From Orychophragmus violaceus (Eukaryota; Streptophyta; Magnoliopsida; Brassicales; Brassicaceae): 64,000 bases of DNA. Positions 1 to 10,276 of this stretch are shown piece by piece (position 1 is the stretch's first letter; the number at the start of each line of letters is the position of its first letter). The position numbers and the translations under genes were made by a program. The DNA lies in NCBI GenBank assembly GCA_030180135.1, contig CM058240.1, forward strand, positions 72,225,581 to 72,289,580, read 5' to 3'. The notes under the pieces were generated by a model. The model worked only from the letters and a program-made list of their open reading frames with translations. It ran no database searches and was not told the origin of the DNA.

Positions 1-840
1 GTGTGCCGATCTAAAGAAGGCCTCTTCTTATCACAAAGGAAGTACACTCTTGATTTGTTGAGTGAAGCAGGTAAACTCAATGGAAAGACAGCCAAGACAC
101 CCCTTGAGGAAGGATACAAAGTCAAAAGAGAGGGGGAGATTGCAAAGGAACCATTCGGAGACATCACACTCTATAGAAGAATGGTTGGTAAGCTGATTTA
201 TCTTACTATCACATGGCCTGATTTGTGTTTTGCATTGAACCAAGTGAGCCAGCATATGCAAGCTCCAATGATGCACCATTGGAACATGGTGGACCGGATC
301 CTAAGGTACCTCAATGGATCTCCTGGCCAAGGGATATGGATGGGGTGCAATCAAAGCACAGAGATTGTAGGATATTGTGATGCAGATTGGGCAGGAGATA
401 GAGAGGATAGGAGATCCACTTCAGGCTATTGTACATTCATTGGAGGAAATCTTGTGACTTGGAAAACAAAGAAGCAGAAGGTGGTGTCTTGTTCAAGTGC
501 AGAGGCAGAGTATAGAGCAATGAGAAAGCTTACCAATGAGTTGACATGGCTGAAGGCTTTACTTGAAGAGTTGGGCATTGATCAACCAACTCCAATCACA
601 ATGCATTGTGATAATCAAGCAGCAATACACATAGCTTCCAACTCAGTGTTTCATGAGAGAACAAAGCACATTGAGGTGGATTGTCACAAGGTGAGGCAGA
701 AGGTTCAAGAAGGTGTGATCTTACCTTGTTACACGAGAAGCTCGGATCAACTAGCTGACATCTTCACCAAGGCTGCTACATTGAAGGTTTGTGAGTCCAT
801 TCTTCCTAAGCTTGGACTCATTGATCTCTCACAAGCTTGA
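1..840 (+). CDS. pol: Copia pol C-terminus (end of RT plus RNase H), partial
   Basis: This is the C-terminal 279 residues of a copia polyprotein, open at the left edge of the window. The first part is the end of the reverse transcriptase (FLSQRKYTLDLL, then GKLIYLTITWPDLCFA). RNase H follows, with the copia signatures GYCDADWAGD, RRSTSGYCTFIGGN, SSAEAEYRAM and CDNQAAIHIA. These contribute the acidic residues that cut RNA in the RNA-DNA hybrid during reverse transcription. The frame has no stop before the TGA at 838-840. RT-4, RT-6 and RT-14 belong to the same family. Confidence 0.93.
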   Translation: MCRSKEGLFLSQRKYTLDLLSEAGKLNGKTAKTPLEEGYKVKREGEIAKEPFGDITLYRRMVGKLIYLTITWPDLCFALNQVSQHMQAPMMHHWNMVDRILRYLNGSPGQGIWMGCNQSTEIVGYCDADWAGDREDRRSTSGYCTFIGGNLVTWKTKKQKVVSCSSAEAEYRAMRKLTNELTWLKALLEELGIDQPTPITMHCDNQAAIHIASNSVFHERTKHIEVDCHKVRQKVQEGVILPCYTRSSDQLADIFTKAATLKVCESILPKLGLIDLSQA

Positions 841-874
841 AGAACCCTAGGCCGTAGAGCTTATACTCTTTTTC

Positions 875-917
875 CCTTGATATAGTTTTTATCCCAAGTG
901 GTTTTTCTATATCAAGG
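875..917 (+). other. Conserved 3' hairpin downstream of the pol stop
   Basis: The arms CCTTGATATAG and CTATATCAAGG are perfect 11-bp complements around a 21-nt loop containing ATCCCAAGTGG. The hairpin starts 35 nt after the stop codon and precedes the polypurine tract. The same structure with other stem bases occurs in family A and in GY-1 (see findings). Confidence 0.7.
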
Positions 918-979
918 TTTTTAATGAGGTAAGTATCTACGGTTCCAAGCTTGATCACTCCATCTCCATGATCAAGCTT

Positions 980-988
980 GAGGGGGAG
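980..988 (+). other. Polypurine tract of RT-1
   Basis: GAGGGGGAG lies immediately upstream of the LTR. This is where an RNase H-resistant primer for plus-strand DNA synthesis would be made. Confidence 0.85.
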
Positions 989-1510
989 TATTGAAATAAG
1001 GATTGAAGAAGTAAACAAGAGTGTGGAACAAGGCATAAGAAGTGTGGAACAAGGAATGAGCCGGTTTAGGGTTTGCGGTTGTTGAAGACTTTGGGGTATA
1101 ATACAAACATGTGATCTTGATATAAATGTTTGTTTATATCCCCAACATCATAGTACAACAGGTCTGAAGCTCAGCAGGACTGATCCCTAGGGCAGAGCAT
1201 CTTTCTCTCTCCTCAGAACCGGTTGAAGAGCTGTCACTATCACCTTGGAGACGTTGCACTCCTTTGTCCTCTTCTCACTCTTTATTTTATTGTTTCTTGT
1301 ATCCAGAACCCTAGTTATCCTCCTATATATGTCTTGTAACACTTGAAGTATTGATGCACACTTTAGGGAACTCATTTCCCAAGTTACACAAACTCTTCTC
1401 TCTCTCGGATACTCTCTCGCTCTTGAAAACCCTAGCGGCTTCTCTCTTCTTCTCTCATCTCTAAACTCTCTTATACTCACTCAATCTCTCCTAAACTCCT
1501 AATTCTAACA
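989..1510 (+). repeat. RT-1 3' LTR (522 bp)
   Basis: The LTR starts TATTGAAATAAGG and ends CTAATTCTAACA. It is the same family as the 523-bp LTRs of RT-4 at 3487-4009, 21081-21603 and 26397-26919, read on the other strand. A TATA-like CTATATATG is followed by TGTAACAC around 1322-1342. Confidence 0.92.
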
Positions 1511-2666
1511 CTTTCCTTGTTAAATAATCTCAACTTTCCTGTACCAATTATAGGAATCCCTTGACCACCAGCTATAGTTACTCTTCCTAGGGCAGGTTTA
1601 ATATCTTTTAACAACTTAGCATCACTAATCATGTGGTGAGAAGCTCCTGAATCTACTACCAACTTATGATCAGTTTTACTAAGCAATTTATGTGAAAATA
1701 AAGAGATACCAGAGAGCTTAGAGGCATAGGTCTTGATGAGGTCCTCAAGGTCACTCCTCTTCACATATTCAGTGGCTGTGTAGAGTGCAAGCTCCCCTCC
1801 TTGAGCTGAAGTAGAGGCAGGTTCATTCACAGCTTCTTGAGAAATGTTTGCATTTGCCCTTGAGTCCTTGAACTTGGCTGGTTTGAGGTGGGGATGAAGG
1901 ACCCAACACTTATCCTTGGAGTGGCCTTTCCTCTTGCAATGCTCACAAGCTGGCGCCTTCTTCTCCTCAGGTTTAAAGCCTGCTTTGTTGGCAGTCACCA
2001 ACTCCCCCTTTCCTCCAAACAAACCAATGTTTCCTTCTTCCTTTTGGAGCCTTGAGCACACCTCTTCAAAATCAGGAAGTGTAGTCTCCCTTAGGATCTT
2101 CATGATGGCATCATTGTAAACTGGATTCAAGTTGAGTAGAAGGCCAAAGATCTTGTCTTGCTCCTTTCTCTCAATGAGAACCTTGGGGTTCATAGTACTT
2201 GGCCTTAGCATCTCAAGTTCAGACCATGCTGAAGAGAACTTCCCAAGATACTTGGTAAAGTCATGGTCTTCTTGTTTCAGCTCACTTATGGCCTTCTTCA
2301 CCTCATATACTCTGCTCAGATTTGAAACATCTCCATAAATCTTCTTGAGAGTATCCCACAGTGACTTAGCTGTCTCACAATGAGAATAAGCTTCAAGAAT
2401 GGATGGATCAAGAGAGTTTTGGAGAAAGCCAAGCACCAGCTGATCTTCTTGAAACCATTTAGCTTCTGCCTTCTTGGTTTCCTCATCCCTCTTCTTGGCT
2501 TCATCTTCTTCAGTTGGAGTTTTATCCTCCAAAATGTGATCCCACAATCCTCTTCCACAAATGGCAGTCTTGATGGTCCTTGCCATGTCCTGTAGTTGAT
2601 TCCTTTGAGCACAACAGGGACAACAGTAGGCCTCAAGCTTGAGCTGAGATGAGTAGAGTCTTCCAT
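1511..2666 (-). pseudogene. gag: Copia gag-protease fragment, frameshifted
   Basis: The start is ATG 2664-2666 (MEDST). The fragment carries the LKGINYRTW N-terminal Gag motif, the UBN2-type Gag core (NSLDPSILEAYSHCETAKSLW), a CX2CX4HX4C zinc knuckle (CEHCKRKGHSKDKC) and the protease site VVDSGASHHMIS. One A is missing near 2580 compared with other A copies (GGCAAGGACC against GGCAAAGGACC). This shifts the frame after TWQ, so the first about 28 codons are out of register with the rest. The protease is then cut off at 1510 by RT-1. Gag would form the cytoplasmic particle and the aspartic protease would cut the polyprotein. Confidence 0.9.
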
Positions 2667-2979
2667 GGTGAGAGACTGAAGAGAGTAGATGGAAGCTTGA
2701 ATGACCGAGATGAGTAACTAGCTTCTAGGGTTTTTGGACCGAGAAATTTGTAAGTCTGAAGCTTAGAACCGGTCTTAGAGTTTAGGGCAGAGAGTAAGAG
2801 AGTGATGAACACAAGAGAAGAGCTGAGAGAGACTAAGAAACCGTGAGTGATTTTAGGACAGAGAGAATTAGGTTTTCGGACAGAGAATAAAGAACCGAGA
2901 GAGATTGGTAAGATTAAGTGTGAGAGAATGATGAAACAAAGAGAGAATCAAGAGAATAGAGATCTATGCTCTGATACCA
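2667..2979 (-). other. RT-2 5' leader and primer-binding site
   Basis: The leader is noncoding and rich in GAGA/CTCT. It ends with the PBS TGGTATCAGAGC (minus strand, 2968-2979) directly next to the LTR. The PBS is complementary to the initiator-Met tRNA 3' end. Confidence 0.85.
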
Positions 2980-3419
2980 TGATAGAATTTGAGATTAAGC
3001 ATGAGTGTTCTTGAGAGAGTAAAGAGAGAATAAGAGAGAATTCGCTGGAGTATAAGAGAAAGAGAGTTTGAAAACCCTTAACATTCATTTGAGGTTTACA
3101 CTTGCTTTTATATGGTTACAATCAGTCAAATGTTTAACCTAACTAAGTAAAAGACAAGAACACAAGATGCCAAGGAGCTCTGAAGCGTGGCAGAGGAGAG
3201 AGAGAGTGTGTGGACCACATAACCAACGGCTCTCTCTCTTTAAACCCTAAAGCCTTCTGTCTCCTTTATGCAACCGAGTCTTGTTCTTGTTCTTTCAAAT
3301 AGTTGGCGCCTTAAGTCTTCTTCAAAGGTCCCCAACTTTGCACATTATCAAATGTGCAAGACTTGTGCATATTTTGATAATACACAGCCTTTGCACATTT
3401 GATCTCATCATGATCAATA
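2980..3419 (-). repeat. RT-2 5' LTR (440 bp)
   Basis: On the plus strand it runs TGATAGAATTTGAG to CATGATCAATA. It is related to the RT-5 LTR at the ends but differs in the middle. A TATA-like TATAAAAG (minus strand) lies near 3106-3113. Confidence 0.85.
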
Positions 3420-3486
3420 AGTTCTAATCATGGATAGCCACCAGCCCTAGTTTGCTAAAGACATGAGTGCAAACCTTAAGGCTGGC
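3420..3486 (-). pseudogene. pol: RT-3 fragment: last codons of a family-A pol
   Basis: This encodes the C-terminal residues ending KLGLVAIHD plus the stop, as in RT-5 and RT-12. The reading frame resumes at 21609, on the far side of RT-4, after the shared TSD CTGGC. RT-3's 3' noncoding region and 3' LTR are not here; they should lie left of RT-2. Confidence 0.85.
3482..3486. repeat. TSD of RT-4 (CTGGC; partner at 21604-21608)
   Basis: CTGGC directly precedes the left LTR of RT-4 and directly follows the right LTR at 21603. Removing RT-4 and one TSD copy restores the continuous antisense RNase H sequence of RT-3. The same five bases also follow the duplicated LTR at 26919 (26920-26924). Confidence 0.92.
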
Positions 3487-4009
3487 TGTTAGAATTAGGA
3501 GTTTAGGAGAGATTTAGTGAGTATTGAGGAGTTTAGAGATGAGAGAAGAAGAGAGAATGCGCTAGGGTTTTAAGAGAGAGAGTAGTAGCCGAGAGAGAGT
3601 AAAGAGATTGTAACTTGGGAAATATGTTCCCTAAAGTGTGTATTGATACTTCAAGTGTTACAAGACATATATAGTAGGATAACTAGGGTTCTGGATACAA
3701 GAAACAATAAAATAAAGAGAGAGAAGAGGACAAAGGAGTGCAACGGCTCCAAGGTGATAGTGACAGCTCTTCAACCGGTTCTGAGGAGAGAGAAAGATGC
3801 TCTGCCCTAGGGATCAGTCCTGCTGAGCTTCAGACCTGTTGTACTATGATGTTGGGGATATAAACAAACATTTATATCAAGATCACATGTTTGTATTATA
3901 CCCCAAAGTCTTCAACAAACCGCAAACCCTAAACCGGCTCATTCCTTGTTCCACACTTCTCATGCCTTGTTCCACACTCTTGTTTACTTCTTCAATCCTT
4001 AATTCAATA
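3487..4009 (-). repeat. RT-4 3' LTR (523 bp)
   Basis: On the plus strand it runs TGTTAGAATTAGGAG to CTTAATTCAATA. A TATA-like CTATATATG (minus strand, 3666-3674) is followed by TGTAACAC. By eye it differs from the 5' LTR at GATTTAG/GATTGAG, GCGCTAG/GCACTAG and GCCGAG/GCCAAG. Confidence 0.93.
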
Positions 4010-4018
4010 CTCCCCCTC
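4010..4018 (-). other. Polypurine tract of RT-4
   Basis: GAGGGGGAG on the minus strand touches the 3' LTR. Confidence 0.85.
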
Positions 4019-4080
4019 AAGCTTGATCATGGAGATGGAGTGATCAAGCTTGGAACCGTAGATACTTACCTCATTAAAAA

Positions 4081-4123
4081 CCTTGATATAGAAAAACCAC
4101 TTGGGATAAAAACTATATCAAGG
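4081..4123 (-). other. Conserved 3' hairpin of RT-4
   Basis: The arms CCTTGATATAG and CTATATCAAGG pair perfectly over 11 bp. The hairpin lies 34 nt after the pol stop at 4158-4160. Confidence 0.7.
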
Positions 4124-4157
4124 GAAAAAGAGTATAAGCTCTACGGCCTAGGGTTCT

Positions 4158-4678
4158 TTAAGCTTGTGAGAGATCAATGAGTCCAAGCTTAGGAAGAATG
4201 GACTCACAAACCTTCAATGTAGCAGCCTTGGTGAAGATGTCTGCTAGTTGATCCGAGCTTCTTGTGTAACAAGGTAAGATCACACCTTCTTGAACCTTCT
4301 GCCTCACCTTGTGACAATCCACCTCAATGTGCTTTGTTCTCTCATGAAACACTGAGTTGTAAGCTATGTGTATTGCTGCTTGATTATCACAATGCATTGT
4401 GATTGGAGTTGGTTGATCAATGCCCAAATCTTCAAGTAAAGCCTTCAGCCATGTCAACTCATTGGTAAGCTTCCTCATTGCTCTATACTCTGCCTCTGCA
4501 CTTGAACAAGACACAACCTTCTGCTTCTTTGTTTCCCAAGTCACAAGATTTCTTCCAATGAATGTACAATAGCCTGAAGTGGATCTCCTATCCTCTCTAT
4601 CTCCTGCCCAATCTGCATCAGAATATCCTACAATCTTTGTGCTTTGATTGCACCCCATCCATATCCCTTGGCCAGAAG
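4158..4678 (-). pseudogene. pol: RT-4 pol, RNase H part (split by RT-5)
   Basis: This is the C-terminal part of the RT-4 polyprotein: GIWMGCNQST, GYSDADWAGD, RRSTSGYCTFIG, SSAEAEYRAM, CDNQAAIHIA, ending at the stop 4158-4160. At 4678/4679 it is broken by RT-5; the frame continues at 10282 after the AGAAG duplication. The segment itself is open, so this part of the gene was inactivated by insertion rather than by point mutation. Confidence 0.92.
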
Positions 4679-5114
4679 TGATAGATTTTAGAGAATCAAC
4701 ATTAGGGTTCTTGAGAGTTTAAGAGAGAGGAGGCGCAGAACTAGAGAGAAAATGAGGTTTAAAACCCTTAACTTGTTTCTTTTGTGTTACAACATACTTA
4801 TAGGAGTTACAACACATAAGATGCTTAACCTAAAGTAGAAACAAGACAAAATGAGAAGAGACAAAGGTCTGAGTATGTCTGAACCGTAGCAGGAGGTCAG
4901 AGAAGGAGAGTGGTCCCCCCTTGTGGTCCAAAACACACCTTAACCCTAACGGCTCTCACTCCTCCCCAACGGCTCTCTTCTTCTACTTTAGGTCTCAAAT
5001 AGTTGGCGCCTCATAATTTGATGTCCCCAACTTTGCACTTTTATTAATGTGCAAGTCTTGTGCATTTTATGATAATGAACAAGTCTTGACACATTGATCC
5101 TATCATGATCAATA
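4679..5114 (-). repeat. RT-5 3' LTR (436 bp)
   Basis: On the plus strand it runs TGATAGATTTTAGAG to CATGATCAATA. The minus strand shows CCTATAAGTATG followed by TTGTAACAC, a probable core promoter. Confidence 0.94.
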
Positions 5115-5123
5115 ATCCCCCTC
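5115..5123 (-). other. Polypurine tract of RT-5
   Basis: GAGGGGGAT on the minus strand touches the LTR. Other A copies have GAGGGGGAG, so this copy has one changed base at the LTR edge. Confidence 0.8.
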
Positions 5124-5190
5124 AAGTTCAGACTTTGGAATCACCCTAAAGGCTGAACTTGGAATGATCATGGCAACACCTCATTAAAAA

Positions 5191-5231
5191 CCTTGATGTG
5201 GAAAACCACTTGGGACAAAACCACATCAAGG
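5191..5231 (-). other. Conserved 3' hairpin of RT-5 (family-A stem)
   Basis: The arms CCTTGATGTGG and CCACATCAAGG form a perfect 11-bp stem around a loop with GTCCCAAGTGG. The hairpin lies 35 nt after the pol stop. Compared with the C family, several stem bases change on both arms so that pairing is kept. Confidence 0.72.
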
Positions 5232-5266
5232 GAAAAAGAGTATGCTGCTCATGAATCAGGAGAGTT

Positions 5267-8200
5267 CTAATCATGAATAGCTACTAGTCCTAGTTTGCCA
5301 AAGACATGAGTGCAAACCTTAAGACTAGCAGCCTTAGTGAAGATGTCTGCAAGTTGATCTTCACTCTTTGTGTAACAAGTCAGAATGGTCCCATCTTCAA
5401 TCTTCTCCCTTACCTTGTGACAATCAATCTCAATGTGTTTTGTCCTCTCATGAAACACTGAGTTGGTTGCAATGTGAATAGCAGCCTGGTTGTCACAATG
5501 GAAGGTGATTGGACTTGTTTGCTCTATGCCAAAGTCCTTGAGCAGAGCTTTCAGCCATGTTAACTTGGTTGCAAGCTTCCTCATTGCCCTATACTCAGCT
5601 TCAGCACTAGAACAAGATACCACCTTCTGCTTCTTTGTCTTCCAAGTTACCAAGTTGCCTCCAATGAAGGTACAATAGCCGGTTGTTGATCTCCTATCAC
5701 TCTTATCTCCAGCCCAATCTGCATCACAATAGCCAACAATCTCTGTGCTCTCATTCTTACCCATCCAAATACCTTGTTCAGTTGATCCTTTGAGATATCT
5801 GAGTATCCTCTCAATCAAACTCCAATGATACACTGTGGGTGATTGCATATGTTGGCTAACTTGATTCACAGCAAAACACAAGTCTGGTCTTGTGAGAGTG
5901 AGGTAGATAAGCTTCCCAACCAGCCTCCTATACAATGAGACATCCTTGAACTTGACTTCATCTGATTTCTCCCCCTTTCTATTGACTTGGTAGCCATCTT
6001 CAAGAGGAGTCTTTGCAATCTTGCAATCAAGCATACTTGTTTCTGTCAACAAGTCCTTAACATACTTCCTTTGAGACAGAAACAATCCATCATTGAATCT
6101 GCAAACTTCAATGCCCAAGAAGTACTTCAACTCACCAAGGTCTTTGATATCAAAGGAACTGTTGAGAAACGCCTTTGTGGATTGAATCCCATCATTATCA
6201 CTTCCTGTGATGATCAAATCATCCACATATATCAAAACTACCACCACTCCTTGAGCACTTTGAAGTGTGAACAATGTGTGATCAGATTGAGACTTCTTGA
6301 AACCATGGTCCATGAGAGTGTGACTGAGCTTATGGTACCATGCCCTTGGTGATTACTTCAGACCATAAATTGCCCTTCTCAGCCTCAACACTTCACCATC
6401 TTTACACAAGTGCTTCAAACCTGGTGGTGGAGTCATATACACTTCCTCTTCAAGTTCACCTTGTAGAAAAGCATTCTTCACATCCATTTGCCATAGATTC
6501 CATGAGAGGTTGGTGGCTAAGCTCAATGTGACTCTCACTGTGTGAAGTTTAGCCACTGGTGCAAAGGTATCTGTATAGTCTTCTCCATAGGTTTGAGTGA
6601 ATCCCCTTGCTACTAGCCTTGCCTTGTACCTCTCTATGTCTCCATTGCTTTTATACTTGATTGTGAAGACCCATTTAGAGCTAACAGTCTTCTTCTTTTT
6701 CGGCAGCTTCTCTACAATCCAAGTATGGTTCCTCTCCATAGCTTCTTTCTCATCCTTTACTGCATCCATCCAAAACTTGGTACCCTCAGCCTCTTCATAA
6801 GTCTTAGGAACTTGGTTTAGCTCAATCTTTCCAAGAAAGGCCTTGTGACTAGATGGTAGCAAGTCAATAGAACAAGTAGACTGACTAGGATGAGCTACTG
6901 CTTGGTTGTTGTAGTAGACTCTTGTCTTCATCCATTCTGATGGATCTTTCTTTTCCCTTGTGCTTCTCCTGAGTTGCTGAACCTGTTGATCAACCACTTC
7001 CTCATTACCCACTGCCTCTTGATAAACCATCTCATCCTCATCCATATCCAAGTCCACTTGGTTCTGATCTTGAGGTAGAGTGTCTTCTTGAGCTTGAGCC
7101 GGTTCCTGAGTGTGTGTTGCTGGTTCAGTATCCTCTTGTTGAGCTTCCTGGGTAGGTGTCTCAGTCTTTTCTGGCCGTGGGGTGTCATTGCCCAAGTGAT
7201 CCAACAAGTACTTCAAACTTGTAGCCAAATCAGAAGGTGATCTTGAGAGATCTTTCAAACCTTCCCAATCCTTCTTCTCGTAGTAACTCTGCCCCTCAAT
7301 GAACTTAACATCCCTTGAAACATTGGTCCTGTTGTTGCTTGGATCAAAACACTTGTAGCCCTTCTGAGTTGTGGAGTATCCAAGAAACATACACTTTGTG
7401 CTCTTAGCATCTAGCTTGTTCCTTTGATCTCCTGAGATATATACAAAACAAACACAACCAAACACACGTAAGTGTTCAATGAATGGTTTGGCTTTGTTCA
7501 ATACCTCATATGGTGAAATGTCTTGAAGAACTCTAGTTGGGATCCTGTTGATGAGATAGCATGCTGCCAACACTGCATCTCCCCAAAATCTCTTAGGAAC
7601 ATTGGTGTGGAACATCATGGACCTAGCAGCTTCCATGAGGTGTCTGTTCTTCCTTTCAGCCACACCATTTTGTTGGGGAGTATGGGGACAGCTTGTTTGA
7701 TGAAGGATCCCACATTTGTTCAAGTGAGCTTTGAATCTTTGGCTTGTATACTCTCCTCCATTATCTGACCTAAACACTTTGATCTTGGCATTAAACTGAT
7801 TAGTAACATAGTTTTGGAAATTTAAAAATGCATCAAACACCCTATCTTTAGATGGAAGCAAAGTTACCCAAGTATATTTTGATTTTTCATCTATGAAGGT
7901 CACAAAATACTTGTTTCTATCTCTAGACAGACAAGGTGAAGTCCAAACATCAGAGTGCACAAGATCAAAACAATGTTCATAGATAGTAGTTGATTTAGGA
8001 AAGACAGTTCTACAATGTTTGCCAAGAATACAAGCTTCACAAGTTGAATGATCAAAGCTAACATTAGGCAACATTAAGTTCAAAGCACGAGCATGAGGAT
8101 GTCCTAGTCTAGCATGCCATAGGACATTTTGATTGAAAGAAAAACAGGATTTAAAAGCTAAAGTATCCGAGTTGCTTGGAGAAGTGTCTTCAAGGAGGTA

Positions 8201-9517
8201 AAGCTCATCTTGTGTACCACCTCTTCCAATAACCTTTCCATTCTTAATATCCTGAAAACAAACTTCATTAGGCCCAAAGATAACATTGCAATTCAAGTCT
8301 TTAGTGATCCTTTTAACCGACAGCAAGTTAGATTTAAACTTAGGAACATAGAATGCATCACTTTCCTTGTTAAATAATCTCAACTTTCCTGTACCTATTA
8401 TTGGAATCCCTTGACCATCAGCTATAGTTACTCTTCCTAGGGCAGGTTTAATGTTCTCCAACAACTTAGCATTACTAATCATATGGTGAGAAGCTCCTGA
8501 ATCTACTACCAACTTATGATCAGTTTTACTAAGCAATTTATGTGAAAATAAAGAGATACCAGAGAGTTTAGAGGCATAAGCCTTGATGAGATCCTCAAGG
8601 TCACTCTTCTTGACATACTCAGTGGCTGTGTAGAGTGCAAGCTCCCCTCCTTGAGCTGAAGTGGAGGCTGGTTCATTCACAGTTTCTTGTGAGATGTTTG
8701 CATTTGCCCTTGAGTTCTTGAACTTGTCTGGTTTGAGGTGGGGATGAAGGACCCAACACTTATCCTTGGAGTGGCCTTTCCTCTTGCAATGATCACAAAA
8801 TGGCACCTTCTTCTCCTCAGTTTTGAAGCCGGCTTTGTTGGCAGTCACCAACTCCCCCTTTCCTCCAAACAAACCAATGTTTCCTTCTTCCTTTTGGAGC
8901 CTTGAGCACACCTCTTCAAAATCAGGAAGTGTAGTCTCCCTTAGGATCTTCATGATAGCATCATTGTAAACCGGATTCAAGTTGAGTAGAAGGCCAAAGA
9001 TCTTGTCTTGCTCCTTTCTCTCAATGAGAACCTTGGGGTTTAAAGTGCTTGGCCTTAGCATCTCAAGTTCAGACCATGCTGAAGAGAACTTCCCAAGATA
9101 CTTGGTAAAGTCATGGTCTTCTTGTTTCAGCTCATTTATGGCCTTCTTCACCTCATATACTCTGCTCAGATTTGAAACATCTCCATAAATCTTCTTGAGA
9201 GTATCCCACAGTGACTTGGCTGTCTCACAATGAGAATAAGCTTCAAGGATGGATGGGTCAAGAGAGTTTTGGAGAAAGCCAAGCACAAGCTGATCTTCTT
9301 GAAACCATTTAGCTTCTGCCTTCTTAGTTTCCTCATCCTTCTTCTTGGCTTCATCTTCTTTAGTTGGTGTTTTATCCTCCAAGATGTGTTCCCACAAACC
9401 TCTTCCACAAATAGCAGTCTTGATGGTCCTTTGCCATGTCCTATAGTTGATACCTTTGAGTACAACTGGTATGGCAGTAGGCCTCAAGCTTGAGCTGATG
9501 TGAGTCATGTCTTCCAT
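5267..9517 (-). pseudogene. gag-pol: RT-5 gag-pol polyprotein with one nonsense codon
   Basis: The frame is about 1416 codons from ATG 9515-9517 (MEDMTHISSS) to the stop 5267-5269. Domains in order: Gag N-terminus (LKGINYRTWQRT) and UBN2-type core, zinc knuckle CDHCKRKGHSKDKC, protease VVDSGASHHMIS, pre-integrase LWHARLGHPHARA, and integrase core (DLVHSDVWTSP, FRSDNGGEY, TPQQNGVAERKNRHLME, the D,D,E residues). A charged linker follows, then RT (SKWVFTIKYKSNG, LVARGFTQTYGEDY, catalytic YVDDLIITGSD) and RNase H (GYCDADWAGD, SSAEAEYRAM). The only break I see is a CAA-to-TAA stop at 6353-6355, in the segment that reads GLKQSPRAW in other copies. The element is otherwise intact, so the break is recent or a sequence error. 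Confidence 0.95.
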
Positions 9518-9840
9518 GGTGAGAAGCTGAGAGATAGTATTTGAAGACTAAAGAACCGAGACTAAACAAGTTTAGGACAGAAACTGAGAGGACCGAGAGA
9601 CTGAATCTTAGAACAGTTCTTAGGATTTTTAGGACAGAGAGTATGAAGAAATTGAGAGAATGAAAGCTTAAGAACAAGTGTGATGATTTTAGAACAGAGA
9701 GAACCTAGAGAATGAGGCTTAGAAACCGAGAGAATGAAGTGAGAGAGAGTTAGGGTTTTAGACCGAGAGTAAACAAGAACCGAGAGAATGATGAATCAAG
9801 AGAGAAAATCAAGAGAATGAGGAACATTGCTCTGATACCA
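9518..9840 (-). other. RT-5 5' leader and primer-binding site
   Basis: The leader is about 310 nt and untranslated, rich in purine runs around GAGAGA. The PBS TGGTATCAGAGC lies at 9829-9840 directly next to the LTR. Confidence 0.88.
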
Positions 9841-10276
9841 TGATAGATTTTAGAGAATCAACATTAGGGTTCTTGAGAGTTTAAGAGAGAGGAGGCGCAG
9901 AACTAGAGAGAAAATGAGGTTTAAAACCCTTAACTTGTTTCTTTTGTGTTACAACATACTTATAGGAGTTACAACACATAAGATGCTTAACCTAAAGTAG
10001 AAACAAGACAAAATGAGAAGAGACAAAGGTCTGAGTATGTCTGAACCGTAGCAGGAGGTGAGAGAAGGAGAGTGGTCCCCCCTTGTGGTCCAAAACACAC
10101 CTTAACCCTAACGGCTCTCACTCCTCCCCAACGGCTCTCTTCTTCTACTTTAGGTCTCAAATAGTTGGCGCCTCATAATCTGATGTCCCCAACTTTGCAC
10201 TTTTATTAATGTGCAAGTCTTGTGCATTTTATGATAATGAACAAGTCTTGACACATTGATCCTATCATGATCAATA
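9841..10276 (-). repeat. RT-5 5' LTR (436 bp)
   Basis: It is the same length as the 3' LTR and nearly identical. It is followed by the TSD AGAAG at 10277-10281. Confidence 0.94.

Larger units (their letters stand above)
1..1510 (+). mobile_element. RT-1: 3' end of a family-C Ty1/copia element
   Basis: The piece runs from inside the reverse transcriptase region, through RNase H, the 3' hairpin and polypurine tract, to a complete 3' LTR. Its 5' part lies outside the window. It ends exactly at the LTR terminus TTCTAACA, and the next base continues the antisense gag of RT-2, so RT-1 is inserted in RT-2. The TSD on this side would be CTTTC; its partner is outside the window. Confidence 0.93.
1511..3419 (-). 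mobile_element. RT-2: 5' half of a family-A copia element
   Basis: Reading leftward there is a 5' LTR (2980-3419), a primer-binding site, a leader and gag-protease. RT-1 cuts it off at 1510. On its right, the LTR abuts the coding end of RT-3 without RT-3's polypurine tract. This fits RT-2 having inserted into the 3' noncoding part of RT-3. The predicted TSD is AGTTC (3420-3424); its partner is outside the window. Confidence 0.85.
4679..10276 (-). mobile_element. RT-5: complete family-A copia element
   Basis: This is the tidiest copia element in the window. It has two 436-bp LTRs, a PBS, a leader, a single gag-pol frame, a 3' hairpin and a polypurine tract. The TSD AGAAG (4674-4678 and 10277-10281) interrupts RT-4 in its RT/RNase H region. 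The LTRs differ at about two positions by eye (GGTCAG/GGTGAG and AATTTG/AATCTG). Confidence 0.95.

Noticed and set aside
1187..1480. Antisense frames such as those across LTRs and opposite pol
   Set aside because: They shadow coding or LTR sequence, differ between copies, and have no recognisable domains.
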